Shown here piece after piece: positions 14,843 through 22,954 of a stretch of 44,023 nucleotides of DNA. A program made the position numbers and the translations under genes. The DNA lies in the IMG/VR virus record IMGVR_UViG_3300034418_010563, positions 1 through 44,023 of that record, one strand, 5' to 3'. The notes below the pieces were generated by a model. That model was given only the letters and a program-made list of their open reading frames with translations, had not been told where the DNA came from and searched no databases. How positions within the stretch are numbered: position 1 is the first letter of the stretch; each line of letters begins with the position of its first letter. Source of the stretch: a virus.

Positions 14843-14860
14843 ACGCTTGACCGTTAGCGT
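14843..14860. promoter_or_regulatory. Candidate operator palindrome over the early -35 box
   Basis: ACGCT and AGCGT arms with an 8-bp centre make an 18-bp dyad that covers the -35 box of the rightward promoter. Its place between the divergent repressor and early genes makes it the natural site for the XRE protein. Arms are short, so chance is not excluded. Confidence 0.4.
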
Positions 14861-14875
14861 GGCTGCGTATATAGA
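14847..14875 (+). promoter_or_regulatory. Rightward early promoter (sigma70 type)
   Basis: TTGACC (-35, 14847-14852), a 17-bp spacer, and TATAGA (-10, 14870-14875). Five of six match at -35 and five of six at -10. It lies 68 bp before the first early gene and is the best promoter in the window. Confidence 0.75.
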
Positions 14876-14942
14876 CTCTCTCGTCGCCGGTTGATTCCGA
14901 GCGACGACACGCCCGCACGATACACAGACACGAGGCGACACC

Positions 14943-15278
14943 ATGACCGACGCACCGATTCTTCCCCCCGACGCCCTCACCGCGCTCGTCGAGCTCGCGC
15001 ACAAGTGGGACAGCCGCGTGCGGCTGTCGTACAGCGAGCGTCAGTACATCTGCTGCGTCCTGAGCCGGCGCGGCGAGATCGCGCACGCATACGCGCAGCG
15101 CAAGACTGTCACCGAGGCCGTCGAGGCCGCGTGGGAACAGCTTGAGGAAGCCGAGATGCGGCATCTCGATTTCGTCGACGATAACGAATGCCCGTCATGC
15201 TACGGCAGCGGCGGCGGCCCCGACCTGGCCCTTCGCTGCTGGCATTGCAGCGGCACCGGCGTCCGCATCGGCGACTGA
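14943..15278 (+). CDS. DnaJ-type zinc-knuckle protein, first early gene
   Basis: 111 residues, ATG preceded by GAGG 7 bases upstream. The first 75 residues are helical and charged (EAVEAAWEQLEEAEMRHLDF). The end has NECPSCYGSGGGP and RCWHCSGTGVRIGD, two CxxCxGxG-type zinc knuckles as in DnaJ. Such small proteins are common at the head of phage early operons, but no function is known. It is followed by a strongly structured noncoding leader before the recombinase gene. Confidence 0.75.
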   Translation: MTDAPILPPDALTALVELAHKWDSRVRLSYSERQYICCVLSRRGEIAHAYAQRKTVTEAVEAAWEQLEEAEMRHLDFVDDNECPSCYGSGGGPDLALRCWHCSGTGVRIGD

Positions 15279-15285
15279 CACCGAC

Positions 15286-15385
15286 GAGCACTCTCACGAG
15301 TGCTCTGCCGTGAGAGCACGAGCCGCGCGCGGGAATCACCCTCCCCTTGACCCGCGCGTCCCCCCTTCGCCGCTCGTGCTCTCAC
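15286..15385 (+). promoter_or_regulatory. Structured leader with alternative hairpins ahead of the recombinase gene
   Basis: Three pairings compete. Stem 1: 15286-15292 with 15299-15305 (7 bp, 6-base loop). Stem 2: 15291-15298 with 15309-15316 (8 bp), which uses the loop and arm of stem 1. Stem 3: 15310-15323 with 15372-15385 (perfect 14 bp), which uses the arm of stem 2 and encloses a further 8-bp stem, 15326-15333 with 15351-15358. The ribosome site AAAGGAGG follows at about 15400. This is the layout of an attenuator or a protein-responsive leader; it could also be a DNA-level binding site. Confidence 0.65.
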
Positions 15386-15413
15386 TGCAGCGCATTTTCA
15401 AAGGAGGACAGCA

Positions 15414-16160
15414 ATGGCATTCAATCTCGCAAGCATTCGTCGCGGACCTCAGTCCCTTCCCCCGCGCATCGTCATTTACGGCGAGCACGGGCTCGGCAAG
15501 TCGACCTTCGCGGCCGGCGCACCTGCGCCCATCTTTATCCAGACCGAGGACGGGCTCGCGTCGCTCGACGTCGCGTCTTTCCCGCTCGCCGCGCGTCACG
15601 AAGACGTGCTCGAAGCGGTCGGTGCGCTCTATGCCGAGGAGCACGAGTATCAGACGGTCGTGCTCGACTCGCTCGACTGGGCCGAGAAGCTCATCTGGAG
15701 CTACGTCGCGCGTCGCGCGGACAAGCAGAGCATCGAAGATTTCGGCTACGGCAAAGGCTATCAGCACGCCGCCGAGGCGATGGGCGAGCTCTTGGCCGGT
15801 CTCAACGCGCTTCGCACCGAGCGCGGCATGGCGGTGATTCTCACGGCGCACGCGCAGGTGCGGCGCTTCGATGACCCGACGTCGGCGAGTTACGACCGCT
15901 TCGAGCTTGCGCTCCACAAAGCCGCGAGCGCGCTCGTCTCGGAGTGGGCGGACGTCATCGCGTTCGCGACGCACGACACGATCGTCCGCACCGAGGAGGC
16001 CGGCTTCAACAAGCGACTCAAAAAGGCCGTCGCCAGCGACCGCGTTATACACGTCGAGCGCGCCCCCGCGTTCAACGCGAAGAACCGTTACGGGCTGCCC
16101 GCGAAGCTCCCGCTCTCGTGGGACGCCTTTTCCTCCGCGCTCGCCGACGCGCAGCGCTGA
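15414..16160 (+). CDS. Sak4-like RecA-core recombinase / phage AAA ATPase
   Basis: 248 residues, strong AAAGGAGG ribosome site. Walker A is GEHGLGKST at 23-31 and Walker B VVLDSLDWAE around D85. A later strand AVILTAHAQVRRF and ELALHKAAS fit the Sak4/AAA_24 family of phage single-strand annealing proteins, which are minimal RecA cores that work with the phage SSB. The next gene is indeed an SSB candidate and the one after an exonuclease, giving a complete recombination set. Confidence 0.85.
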   Translation: MAFNLASIRRGPQSLPPRIVIYGEHGLGKSTFAAGAPAPIFIQTEDGLASLDVASFPLAARHEDVLEAVGALYAEEHEYQTVVLDSLDWAEKLIWSYVARRADKQSIEDFGYGKGYQHAAEAMGELLAGLNALRTERGMAVILTAHAQVRRFDDPTSASYDRFELALHKAASALVSEWADVIAFATHDTIVRTEEAGFNKRLKKAVASDRVIHVERAPAFNAKNRYGLPAKLPLSWDAFSSALADAQR

Positions 16161-16196
16161 GCAACGCACCGACACCCAAGAAAGAGAGAAACGACA

Positions 16197-16652
16197 ATGG
16201 CAGACCTCACCGGATTCAACGCAGAGGAAATCGAAGTCAGCACGTCTTACGACGCCATCCCGCCCGGCTGGTACCCAGCCGTCATCACTGAGTCCGAGAT
16301 GCGCGAGACGCGCGCGGGCACGGGTCAGTATCTGGCCCTGACCCTCGAGCTGGTCGACTGCGCGTATGCGGGTCGCAGGGTCTGGACGAACCTCAATCTT
16401 CACAACCCCAATCCCAAGGCGGTCGAGATTGCTCAGCGCGACCTTGCCAGCATCTGCCGAGCGATCGGCATCATGCAGCCCCGCGACAGCGAGGACCTGC
16501 ATTTCCGCAAGCTCGAGGTAAAGCTCGCCATTCAGCGCGACAACCACGACAGAAACGAGTGCAAGGGCTACCGCGCCGTCGAGGGCGCCGCGCCAGCCGC
16601 TTCGAAGCCCGCTGCCGCGCCGAAGACCTCGACACCGCCGTGGAAGCGCTGA
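16197..16652 (+). CDS. DUF669-type single-stranded DNA-binding protein
   Basis: 151 residues. The body has PPGWYPAVITESEMRETRAG and TGQYLALTLELVD, the start of an OB-like fold seen in DUF669 proteins, then a Pro/Ala/Lys-rich linker and a short C-terminal tip PPWKR. DUF669 proteins accompany Sak4 recombinases and act as phage SSBs. The tip is basic and not acidic as in bacterial SSB. Located 36 bp after the recombinase gene. Confidence 0.85.
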   Translation: MADLTGFNAEEIEVSTSYDAIPPGWYPAVITESEMRETRAGTGQYLALTLELVDCAYAGRRVWTNLNLHNPNPKAVEIAQRDLASICRAIGIMQPRDSEDLHFRKLEVKLAIQRDNHDRNECKGYRAVEGAAPAASKPAAAPKTSTPPWKR

Positions 16653-16676
16653 GCTGAGCTGACGAGGGAGAGACCG

Positions 16677-17741
16677 ATGGCCGAGCTACCGTCACACATG
16701 CCCACCGTCGAGGCGATCTTCCGCTCTTACGAAGAGCGCGCTCGTCACGACGCATCACGCGGCCACCTCGGCGGCTCGTCCATCGGTCACTCCTGCTCGC
16801 GGTATTTGTGGCTCGGCTTTCGCTGGGCCTTTCGCTCGTCTTTCGACGGGCGCGTGCTGCGCCTCTTTCAGACCGGGCACCTCGAAGAGCCGCGATTGAT
16901 CGAGGACCTTCGACGCATCGGCGTCGAGGTGCTCGACAAAGACCCCGAGACCCGCCGCCAGTGGCGCTGCACGGCCGTCGGCGGGCATTTCTCCGGCAGC
17001 CTCGACGCGGTGCTGCATGGCTTGCCGCGCGCGCCGAAGACGTGGGCGCTCGCCGAGTTCAAGACGCACAACGCCAAGTCCTTCCGCGCGCTCCAGCAGA
17101 AAGGCGTCGAGCGCCACAAGCCCCAGCACTGGGCGCAGGTGCATACGTACATGGGCCTCGCCGGGCTCGAGCGGTGCCTCTACCTCGCCGTCTGCAAAGA
17201 CTCGGACGCGCTCTACGAAGAGTGGATTCACTTCGACGCAAAGGTCCACGAGCGCATGCTCGACCGCGCGCGCTCGATCATCACCGCTACCGAGCCGCCC
17301 CCGCGCATCTCCGACGACCCGCTCTATTACGAGTGCGGCTGGTGCGACGCGAAAGACCTCTGTCACGACAACGAGCTCGGCGAGCCTCCGCGCGTCGCGG
17401 ACGTGTCGTGCCGCACCTGCTGCTATGCGACGCCCGAAGTCGACGACAGCGACGCGGCGCGCTGGACGTGCGCGCAGACCGGCGGCGAGCTCACGCTTGC
17501 CGAACAGGCTCGCGCGTGCGGCGAGCACCTCATGATTCCGCCGCTCGTGCCCTGGGCCGAGCCGGTCGACTCGGGGGACGGCTGGGTGCTCTATCAGCTC
17601 AGACGCAAAGACGGCGCGCGCTTCGCGAACGTGGGTCGGACGTCGATTGCGCCGCTCGACGTGCCGCAGCTTGATTCGCGTGCGCTCGCGGCGGCGACGC
17701 CGGGGACGGTGCTCGATGAAAACGGAGGGAAAGATGACTGA
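16677..17741 (+). CDS. Fe-S PD-(D/E)XK nuclease (Cas4/AddB-like exonuclease)
   Basis: 354 residues. The nuclease core has GHFSGSLDAVL (D110), LAEFKTHN (E127, K129) and a QVHTYMGL helix typical of RecB-family nucleases. C40 (HSCSRYLW) and a later ECGWCDAKDLCH cluster can ligate a 4Fe-4S group as in Cas4 and AddB. A second cluster CRTCCY follows. The last about 60 residues are an extra domain. It probably resects DNA ends for the Sak4 annealing system. Overlaps the helicase start by 8 bp. Confidence 0.85.
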   Translation: MAELPSHMPTVEAIFRSYEERARHDASRGHLGGSSIGHSCSRYLWLGFRWAFRSSFDGRVLRLFQTGHLEEPRLIEDLRRIGVEVLDKDPETRRQWRCTAVGGHFSGSLDAVLHGLPRAPKTWALAEFKTHNAKSFRALQQKGVERHKPQHWAQVHTYMGLAGLERCLYLAVCKDSDALYEEWIHFDAKVHERMLDRARSIITATEPPPRISDDPLYYECGWCDAKDLCHDNELGEPPRVADVSCRTCCYATPEVDDSDAARWTCAQTGGELTLAEQARACGEHLMIPPLVPWAEPVDSGDGWVLYQLRRKDGARFANVGRTSIAPLDVPQLDSRALAAATPGTVLDENGGKDD

Positions 17742-19107
17742 CTATCAGACATGGCTGGCGGGCCGATCGCGCATAGACGAGCCCGATGGGATTCATGGGG
17801 CCACGCTTCCAAATGCGCTCTTTGCGCACCAGCGCGACATGGTTGAATGGGCGCTTGCCCGAGGTCGCGCGGCAATCTTCGCCGACACCGGCCTTGGGAA
17901 GACGCTGATGCAGACCGCGTGGGCAGACGTGGTCGCATCGCGCGGGCGCGTGCTCATCCTGGCGCCGCTCGCGGTAGCCGAGCAGACCGTGCGCGAGGCG
18001 CGGCGCTTCGGAATCGAGTCGGTGTATCGCCGCGCAGACGCGGGCGACCGCATCACGGTCACAAATTACGAGATGCTCGAGCACTTTGACGCGTCGACGT
18101 TCGTAGGCGTCGTGCTGGACGAGTCGAGTATCCTGAAGAGCTTCACGGGTCGCACGCGAAACGCGCTCATTGACGCGTTCTCGCGCACGCCGTTCAAGCT
18201 CGCGTGTACCGCGACGCCGGCGCCAAACGACTTCACGGAGCTCGGCAATCACGCCGAATTCCTCGGCATCCGCTCGCGCGTCGAGATGCTCTCAGAGTAC
18301 TTCGTCCACGACGGCGGCAGCACTCAGGACTGGCGCTTAAAAGGCCATGCGCGCAATGCATTCTGGCAGTGGGTCACGTCGTGGGCGGCGCTCGTGAAGC
18401 GCCCGAGTGACCTGGGCTACAGCGACGATGGCTTTGCGCTTCCGCCGCTGACGCACGAGGAGCTTGCAATCGCCGTCGATCACGAGGACGCCAAGGCCGT
18501 CGGCAGGCTATTCCTCGACGACGCGCGCACGCTGTCCGACCAGCGCGATACGCGGAAGGCAACGCAGTCCGCTCGCGTGCGTGCTATCGCCAATGCAATC
18601 GCGACCGAGCCCGACGAGCCCGCGCTCATCTGGGGCGAATACAATGCAGAATGCGACGCGCTGGAAGCGGCCATTCCTGGGGCCGTGCAGGTCGCAGGGT
18701 CGGATTCGCCCGACGAAAAGGCGCGCAAGCTACTCGCGTTCGCGGACGGCGAGATTCGCGCGCTCGTCACGAAGCCGAGCATCGCCGGATTCGGCCTGAA
18801 TTGGCAGCACTGCGCGCGCGTTTACTTTGTCGGAGCGTCGCACTCTTACGAGCAGACGTATCAAGCGATCCGCCGATGCTGGCGATTCGGTCAACAGCGC
18901 GCGGTGGTCGTGCGCACATGCGTCGCCGAGACCGAGCGCGCCGTGATTTCTAACCTTCGCCGCAAGCACGATGACGCGGAGGAGATGGCGCGACAGATGC
19001 TCGAACACGTCAGTCGAGCAGCATACGCGACCCGCAGCGGCGCGCGCCGCATGTGGAACGACTATCAACCCACGATGACGATGGAGGTGCCGTCATGGCT
19101 CAAGTGA
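17734..19107 (+). CDS. SNF2-type superfamily 2 helicase / translocase
   Basis: 457 residues from ATG 17734, chosen because GGAGGG lies just upstream; the longer frame runs inside the nuclease gene. Motif I is FADTGLGKTLM (50-57), motif II VVLDESSILK (DESS at 129-132, a DEAD variant), motif III TATPAPND, and motif VI AIRRCWRFGQQR. This is the small phage SNF2 helicase type that remodels or unwinds DNA in replication and recombination. It overlaps the methyltransferase start, so the two are translationally coupled. Confidence 0.9.
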   Translation: MTDYQTWLAGRSRIDEPDGIHGATLPNALFAHQRDMVEWALARGRAAIFADTGLGKTLMQTAWADVVASRGRVLILAPLAVAEQTVREARRFGIESVYRRADAGDRITVTNYEMLEHFDASTFVGVVLDESSILKSFTGRTRNALIDAFSRTPFKLACTATPAPNDFTELGNHAEFLGIRSRVEMLSEYFVHDGGSTQDWRLKGHARNAFWQWVTSWAALVKRPSDLGYSDDGFALPPLTHEELAIAVDHEDAKAVGRLFLDDARTLSDQRDTRKATQSARVRAIANAIATEPDEPALIWGEYNAECDALEAAIPGAVQVAGSDSPDEKARKLLAFADGEIRALVTKPSIAGFGLNWQHCARVYFVGASHSYEQTYQAIRRCWRFGQQRAVVVRTCVAETERAVISNLRRKHDDAEEMARQMLEHVSRAAYATRSGARRMWNDYQPTMTMEVPSWLK

Positions 19108-19973
19108 TGGATCAGCAGATTGGGGAGAACTACGCGATCTACAACGGCGACTGCGTCGAGCTCGTGCGCGGGCTGCCCGACGAGAGCGTTCACTACAGCG
19201 TCTTCTCGCCGCCGTTCGCTTCGCTGTACACGTACAGCGCAAGCCCGCGGGACATGGGCAACTGCGCGGACGATGACGAGTTCTTCGAGCACTTCGCGTA
19301 CCTCGCGACCGAGCTTCACCGCGTGCTCAAGCCCGGCCGACTCGTGAGCATGCATTGCATGTTGATGCCTACGTCGAAGGCGCGCGACGGCTTCATCGGA
19401 CTGCGCGACTTCCGAGGCGACCTCATCCGTGCCATGCAGCGCGCCGGATTCGTCTTTCACTCCGAGGTCGTTATCTGGAAAGACCCTGTCACCGCGATGC
19501 AGCGCACGAAGGCGCTCGGGCTGCTCCACAAGCAGCTCAAGAAGGACTCGTGCATGTCGCGACAGGGCGTGCCGGACTACGTCGTGACGATGCGCAAGCT
19601 CGGAGACAACCCCGAGCCCGTGTCGCACACGAACGAGACGTTTCCGGTTCAGTCGTGGCAGAAGTACGCTTCGCCCGTCTGGATGGACATCGACCCAAGC
19701 GACACGCTGCAATATCGCAGCGCGCGCGAGCATGACGACGAGCGCCATATCTGTCCGCTCCAGCTCGAGGTTATCCGGCGCTGCCTTCGCCTCTGGAGCA
19801 ACCCCGGCGACAACGTCCTGTCGCCGTTCGCCGGCATCGGCAGCGAGGGCTACGTCGCGCTTCAGGAGGGCCGCCGATTCGTCGGGTGCGAGCTCAAGCG
19901 CAGCTACTACGAACAGGCCGCGCGCAATCTCGCGTCGATCGACAATGGCGGCGACCAGCTGCGGATGTTCTGA
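19095..19973 (+). CDS. N4-cytosine/N6-adenine DNA methyltransferase
   Basis: 292 residues from ATG 19095 (GGAGG 7 bases upstream). Catalytic motif IV is FSPPFASLY (S38-F41), an SPPF variant typical of N4-cytosine enzymes but also seen in phage N6 enzymes. The SAM motif is near the C-terminus (LSPFAGIGSEGYVAL) followed by GCELKRSYYEQA. The order IV before I is the beta class. It starts inside the helicase gene. No cognate restriction gene is present, so it is probably protective or regulatory. Confidence 0.9.
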   Translation: MAQVMDQQIGENYAIYNGDCVELVRGLPDESVHYSVFSPPFASLYTYSASPRDMGNCADDDEFFEHFAYLATELHRVLKPGRLVSMHCMLMPTSKARDGFIGLRDFRGDLIRAMQRAGFVFHSEVVIWKDPVTAMQRTKALGLLHKQLKKDSCMSRQGVPDYVVTMRKLGDNPEPVSHTNETFPVQSWQKYASPVWMDIDPSDTLQYRSAREHDDERHICPLQLEVIRRCLRLWSNPGDNVLSPFAGIGSEGYVALQEGRRFVGCELKRSYYEQAARNLASIDNGGDQLRMF

Positions 19974-19985
19974 GGGAGACGAGAC

Positions 19986-21071
19986 ATGAAATTCACGATT
20001 CAGCAGCAAGAATTCGCGCGCATCGTGGCGCGCGCATCCGGCGCCGCAGACCGCAAGGCGACGATGCCGATCCTCGGCACCATCCGACTCGGCGCGGATG
20101 CGGGGGTCACGGCGTCCGCCACGGACCTCTACATTGGCACCGATGCCACAGCGCAAGCGGATGTTACTGAACCTGGCGCGGCGTGCGTGACCGCGAAGAC
20201 GCTCGGCGACGTGGTACGCGCGCTCCCGCATGGATCGGTCAACGTCACGTACTTCAAAGGCGCGCTGGAGCTCCGCTCCGGCAAGAGCAAGTACAAGCTC
20301 GCGACCATCGACGCCGACGACTTCCCCGCGCGCGAGACGCCGGACGGCGCCGAGTGGTGGGCCGTGCCCGGCGCAGACCTGTCGAGCGTGCTCGCGTCGA
20401 GCGCGTTTGCCGCGTCGGCCGACGAAACACGTCCGCACCTTGCGGCGGTGCTACTCGAATCGCGCGGCGGCAGGCTGCGCGGGGTATCCACCGACGGGCA
20501 CCGTCTCGCGATTGCAAGCATTGCCGTCGATGCGCCAGATGCTCGCGCACTGGTGCCGTCGCGTGCCATTGCTGAGATTCGGCGGCTGTCCGATGTCAGC
20601 GAGTCGGTCGACGTGGCAGTCGTGGGTGACGTGATCTTCGCACGCGCCGACGGCACCACGATTGGCGCGAAGCTGGCCCAAGACGCATTCGTGCCATATG
20701 AGAAGGTGATCCCGTCCAAGCACGCGCGCGAGGTGCGCATTCTACGCGAGGACGTGATGGCTGCCATCAAGCGCGTCGCGCTGCTCGCGGCGGACAAGAG
20801 CACCGGCATCCGCGTCGAACTGGGACCTGGCGCTCTCACGCTTCGTGGAGTCAACGAGCGCGGCGAGGCTGTCGAGGAGCTGTCAGCGGACTACGCCGGC
20901 AAGGCGTGGTCGACTGGAGCGAATGCGCGCTACCTGCTCGACGCGCTGGGAGCCATGCGCACGGAGGACGTTGCCGTGAAATGCGGCGACGAGCTCGCGC
21001 CGATGCTCATCGAACAAGCGTCATCGCATGACGTCGAGGTCATGTGCATTGTCATGCCGATGAGGATTTGA
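19986..21071 (+). CDS. dnaN: DnaN-like DNA polymerase III sliding clamp
   Basis: 361 residues, close to the about 366 of bacterial beta clamps. Recognisable landmarks: ATDLYIGTDA (N-terminal domain), DDFPARETPD, VSTDGHRLAIAS (central domain), and the C-terminal VMPMRI that matches the conserved M-P-M-R-[LIV] end of DnaN. The clamp encircles DNA and tethers polymerase. Phage-encoded DnaN homologues are uncommon, and there is no phage polymerase here, so it may compete with or replace the host clamp for host polymerase III (inference). Confidence 0.9.
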   Translation: MKFTIQQQEFARIVARASGAADRKATMPILGTIRLGADAGVTASATDLYIGTDATAQADVTEPGAACVTAKTLGDVVRALPHGSVNVTYFKGALELRSGKSKYKLATIDADDFPARETPDGAEWWAVPGADLSSVLASSAFAASADETRPHLAAVLLESRGGRLRGVSTDGHRLAIASIAVDAPDARALVPSRAIAEIRRLSDVSESVDVAVVGDVIFARADGTTIGAKLAQDAFVPYEKVIPSKHAREVRILREDVMAAIKRVALLAADKSTGIRVELGPGALTLRGVNERGEAVEELSADYAGKAWSTGANARYLLDALGAMRTEDVAVKCGDELAPMLIEQASSHDVEVMCIVMPMRI

Positions 21072-21072
21072 T

Positions 21073-22686
21073 GTGACCTTCGAGCTCCGCTGGTACCAGC
21101 GCGCCGCAGTCGACCGCGTCATCGCGTATTTCGAGGCGGGCATGACGGGTAATCCCTTGATCGTGCTCCCGACCGGCGCGGGCAAGTCGATCGTCATCGC
21201 AGCCTTTGTGCGCGAAGTGCTCTCGCGCTGGCCGGGCGAGCGATTCTTGATGCTCACGCACGTCCGCGAGCTCGTGGAGCAGAACGTCGCGAAGCTCGAG
21301 GCGCTACTCCCATTCGGCTCGGTGGGCGTCTACTGCGCCGGGCTCGGTCGAAAGGAGCTCGGTGCGCCCGTGACGGCCGCGTCGATTCAAAGCGCGATTC
21401 GACCCATCGAGACTGGCGACCTCGACGCCGACCTCGTGCTCATCGACGAATGCCACCTCGTGCCGAAAGCCGGCGAGGGTCAGTATCGCACCGCAATCGA
21501 GCAGCTCCGCGCGCGCAACCCTCACCTGCGTGTGATCGGCCTGTCGGCCACGCCCTACCGCACCGACACCGGGCTTCTCACCGAGGGCGACGGTCGCATC
21601 TTCACCGACGTCGTGATCGACGTCTCGATCCCGCGATTGATCCACGAGGGCTTTCTCTCGCCGCTCCGCAGCAAAGGCAGCCGCGTCGAGGCCGACCTCG
21701 AGAACGTCACCGTGCGCGCCGGAGATTACGCGCCTGGCGAGCTCGAAGCCGCGATGCTCGGCGGCGACCTCGTGCCGCGCGCAGTCGACGACATCATGCG
21801 CCACGCCGCCGACCGCTCGCGATGGCTCGTCTTTGCCAGCGGCGTGAGCCACGCGCTCGCCGTCGCCGCAGAGCTCGACGCGCGCGGCGTCGCAGTCGCC
21901 TGCGTCTTCGGCGAGACGCCGACCGCCGAGCGCGATGCGACGATTGCCGCATTCAAGCGCGGCGAGCTCCGCGCGCTCGTCAATGTCGGCGTGCTCACGA
22001 CCGGCTTCGACGCGCCGGAGACCGACTGCGTCGTGCTCTTGCGTCCCACGAAATCGCCGGGGCTTTACTACCAGATGACCGGTCGCGGCTTCCGCATCGC
22101 GCCGGAGAAGCGCGACTGCCTCGTGCTCGATTTCGGCGGCAACGTGCGCCGTCACGGCCCGGTCGACCGCATCCGCGTTGACGGCGGCAAGGGCGGCTCG
22201 AAGAAGCCCGCGCCCGCGCCGGTGAAGACGTGCCCCGAATGCGACGAGTACGTTGCGCTTAGCGCGCGCGAATGCGCGTGCGGGTACGAATGGCCGCGCG
22301 ATGAGCGCAAGCATGACGTGCGCGCAGACGACGTCGCGATTCTCGGCGGCGAGCGCGCAAGCGATTGGCTCGACGTCGACGGGGTCAAAGCGGTCCCGCA
22401 TCTCTCGCGCTCAAGCGGGATGACGACGTTGCGCGTCGACTATCAGTGCGGGATGCGACGCTTCTCGGAGTATGTCTGCCTCGAGCACGACGGTTTCGCG
22501 CGCCGCAAAGCGGAGCAATGGTGGCGGCGCCTGGTCGGCTCCGGCGACGTGCCGACGAGCGCGGTCGCGGCCGCTGCGTGGCTAGCCGAGCGACCGTTGC
22601 GCGTGCGCCAGATTGAGGTTCAGCCCGATGGCAAGTACGAGCGCGTGACGGCGCACGTCAAAGACGAAGGAGGGTGTGATGGGTGA
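21073..22686 (+). CDS. DEAD/DEAH-box superfamily 2 helicase with zinc ribbon
   Basis: 537 residues from a GTG one base after the clamp stop. Motif I VLPTGAGKS (31-39), motif II LVLIDECH (DECH box), motif III GLSATPYRTD, and C-terminal motifs TTGFDAPETD and QMTGRGFRIAPEKRD are all present. After the helicase core, CPECDEYVALSARECACGYEW forms a zinc ribbon around residue 400, and a further about 120 residues form an extra domain. The family is the SSL2/RecQ-like phage helicase type. It likely acts in replication with the PrimPol. Confidence 0.92.
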   Translation: MTFELRWYQRAAVDRVIAYFEAGMTGNPLIVLPTGAGKSIVIAAFVREVLSRWPGERFLMLTHVRELVEQNVAKLEALLPFGSVGVYCAGLGRKELGAPVTAASIQSAIRPIETGDLDADLVLIDECHLVPKAGEGQYRTAIEQLRARNPHLRVIGLSATPYRTDTGLLTEGDGRIFTDVVIDVSIPRLIHEGFLSPLRSKGSRVEADLENVTVRAGDYAPGELEAAMLGGDLVPRAVDDIMRHAADRSRWLVFASGVSHALAVAAELDARGVAVACVFGETPTAERDATIAAFKRGELRALVNVGVLTTGFDAPETDCVVLLRPTKSPGLYYQMTGRGFRIAPEKRDCLVLDFGGNVRRHGPVDRIRVDGGKGGSKKPAPAPVKTCPECDEYVALSARECACGYEWPRDERKHDVRADDVAILGGERASDWLDVDGVKAVPHLSRSSGMTTLRVDYQCGMRRFSEYVCLEHDGFARRKAEQWWRRLVGSGDVPTSAVAAAAWLAERPLRVRQIEVQPDGKYERVTAHVKDEGGCDG

Positions 22687-22954
22687 CGGAAAACTTGACG
22701 CGCTGGTCTCGAAGCGCGCGCGCGAAATCGCCGAGCACTGCGGGCCGTTTTCAAGCCCGCATGAAATCTACGGCGTGCTCGCCGAAGAGCTTGACGAGCT
22801 CTTCGAGGTTGTGAAGCAACGCGATTCGATGCGCTCGACCACCAAGCTTATCCGCGAGCTCGTCGACATCGCGGCCGCGTCGCTTCGCGCGGCGAACCAA
22901 CTCGCGTCGTCGCTCGACCACGACATCACCGAAGCCGAGGTGCGCAATGCTTGA
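22679..22954 (+). CDS. MazG-like nucleotide pyrophosphohydrolase
   Basis: 91 residues from ATG 22679; a GTG three bases earlier is in frame but worse placed relative to GGAGG. The EExxE motif (E36-E40, EELDE) and ExxD (E60-D63, RELVD) are spaced as in all-alpha NTP pyrophosphatases. MazG proteins hydrolyse non-canonical NTPs or lower (p)ppGpp. It is short, so it may be a minimal or degenerate form. Overlaps the helicase end and the next gene start. Confidence 0.7.
   Translation: MGDGKLDALVSKRAREIAEHCGPFSSPHEIYGVLAEELDELFEVVKQRDSMRSTTKLIRELVDIAAASLRAANQLASSLDHDITEAEVRNA

Noticed and set aside
15336-16547. 403-codon open frame on the minus strand
   Set aside because: Antisense to the Sak4 recombinase and SSB genes, which have clear motifs and ribosome sites. 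No ribosome site and no family features on this strand.
19065-20438. 457-codon open frame on the minus strand
   Set aside because: Antisense shadow of the methyltransferase and clamp genes; product is low-information and Arg/Val/Ala-rich.
21304-22401. 365-codon open frame on the minus strand
   Set aside because: Antisense to the DECH helicase, whose motifs are intact; composition typical of a GC-rich shadow.
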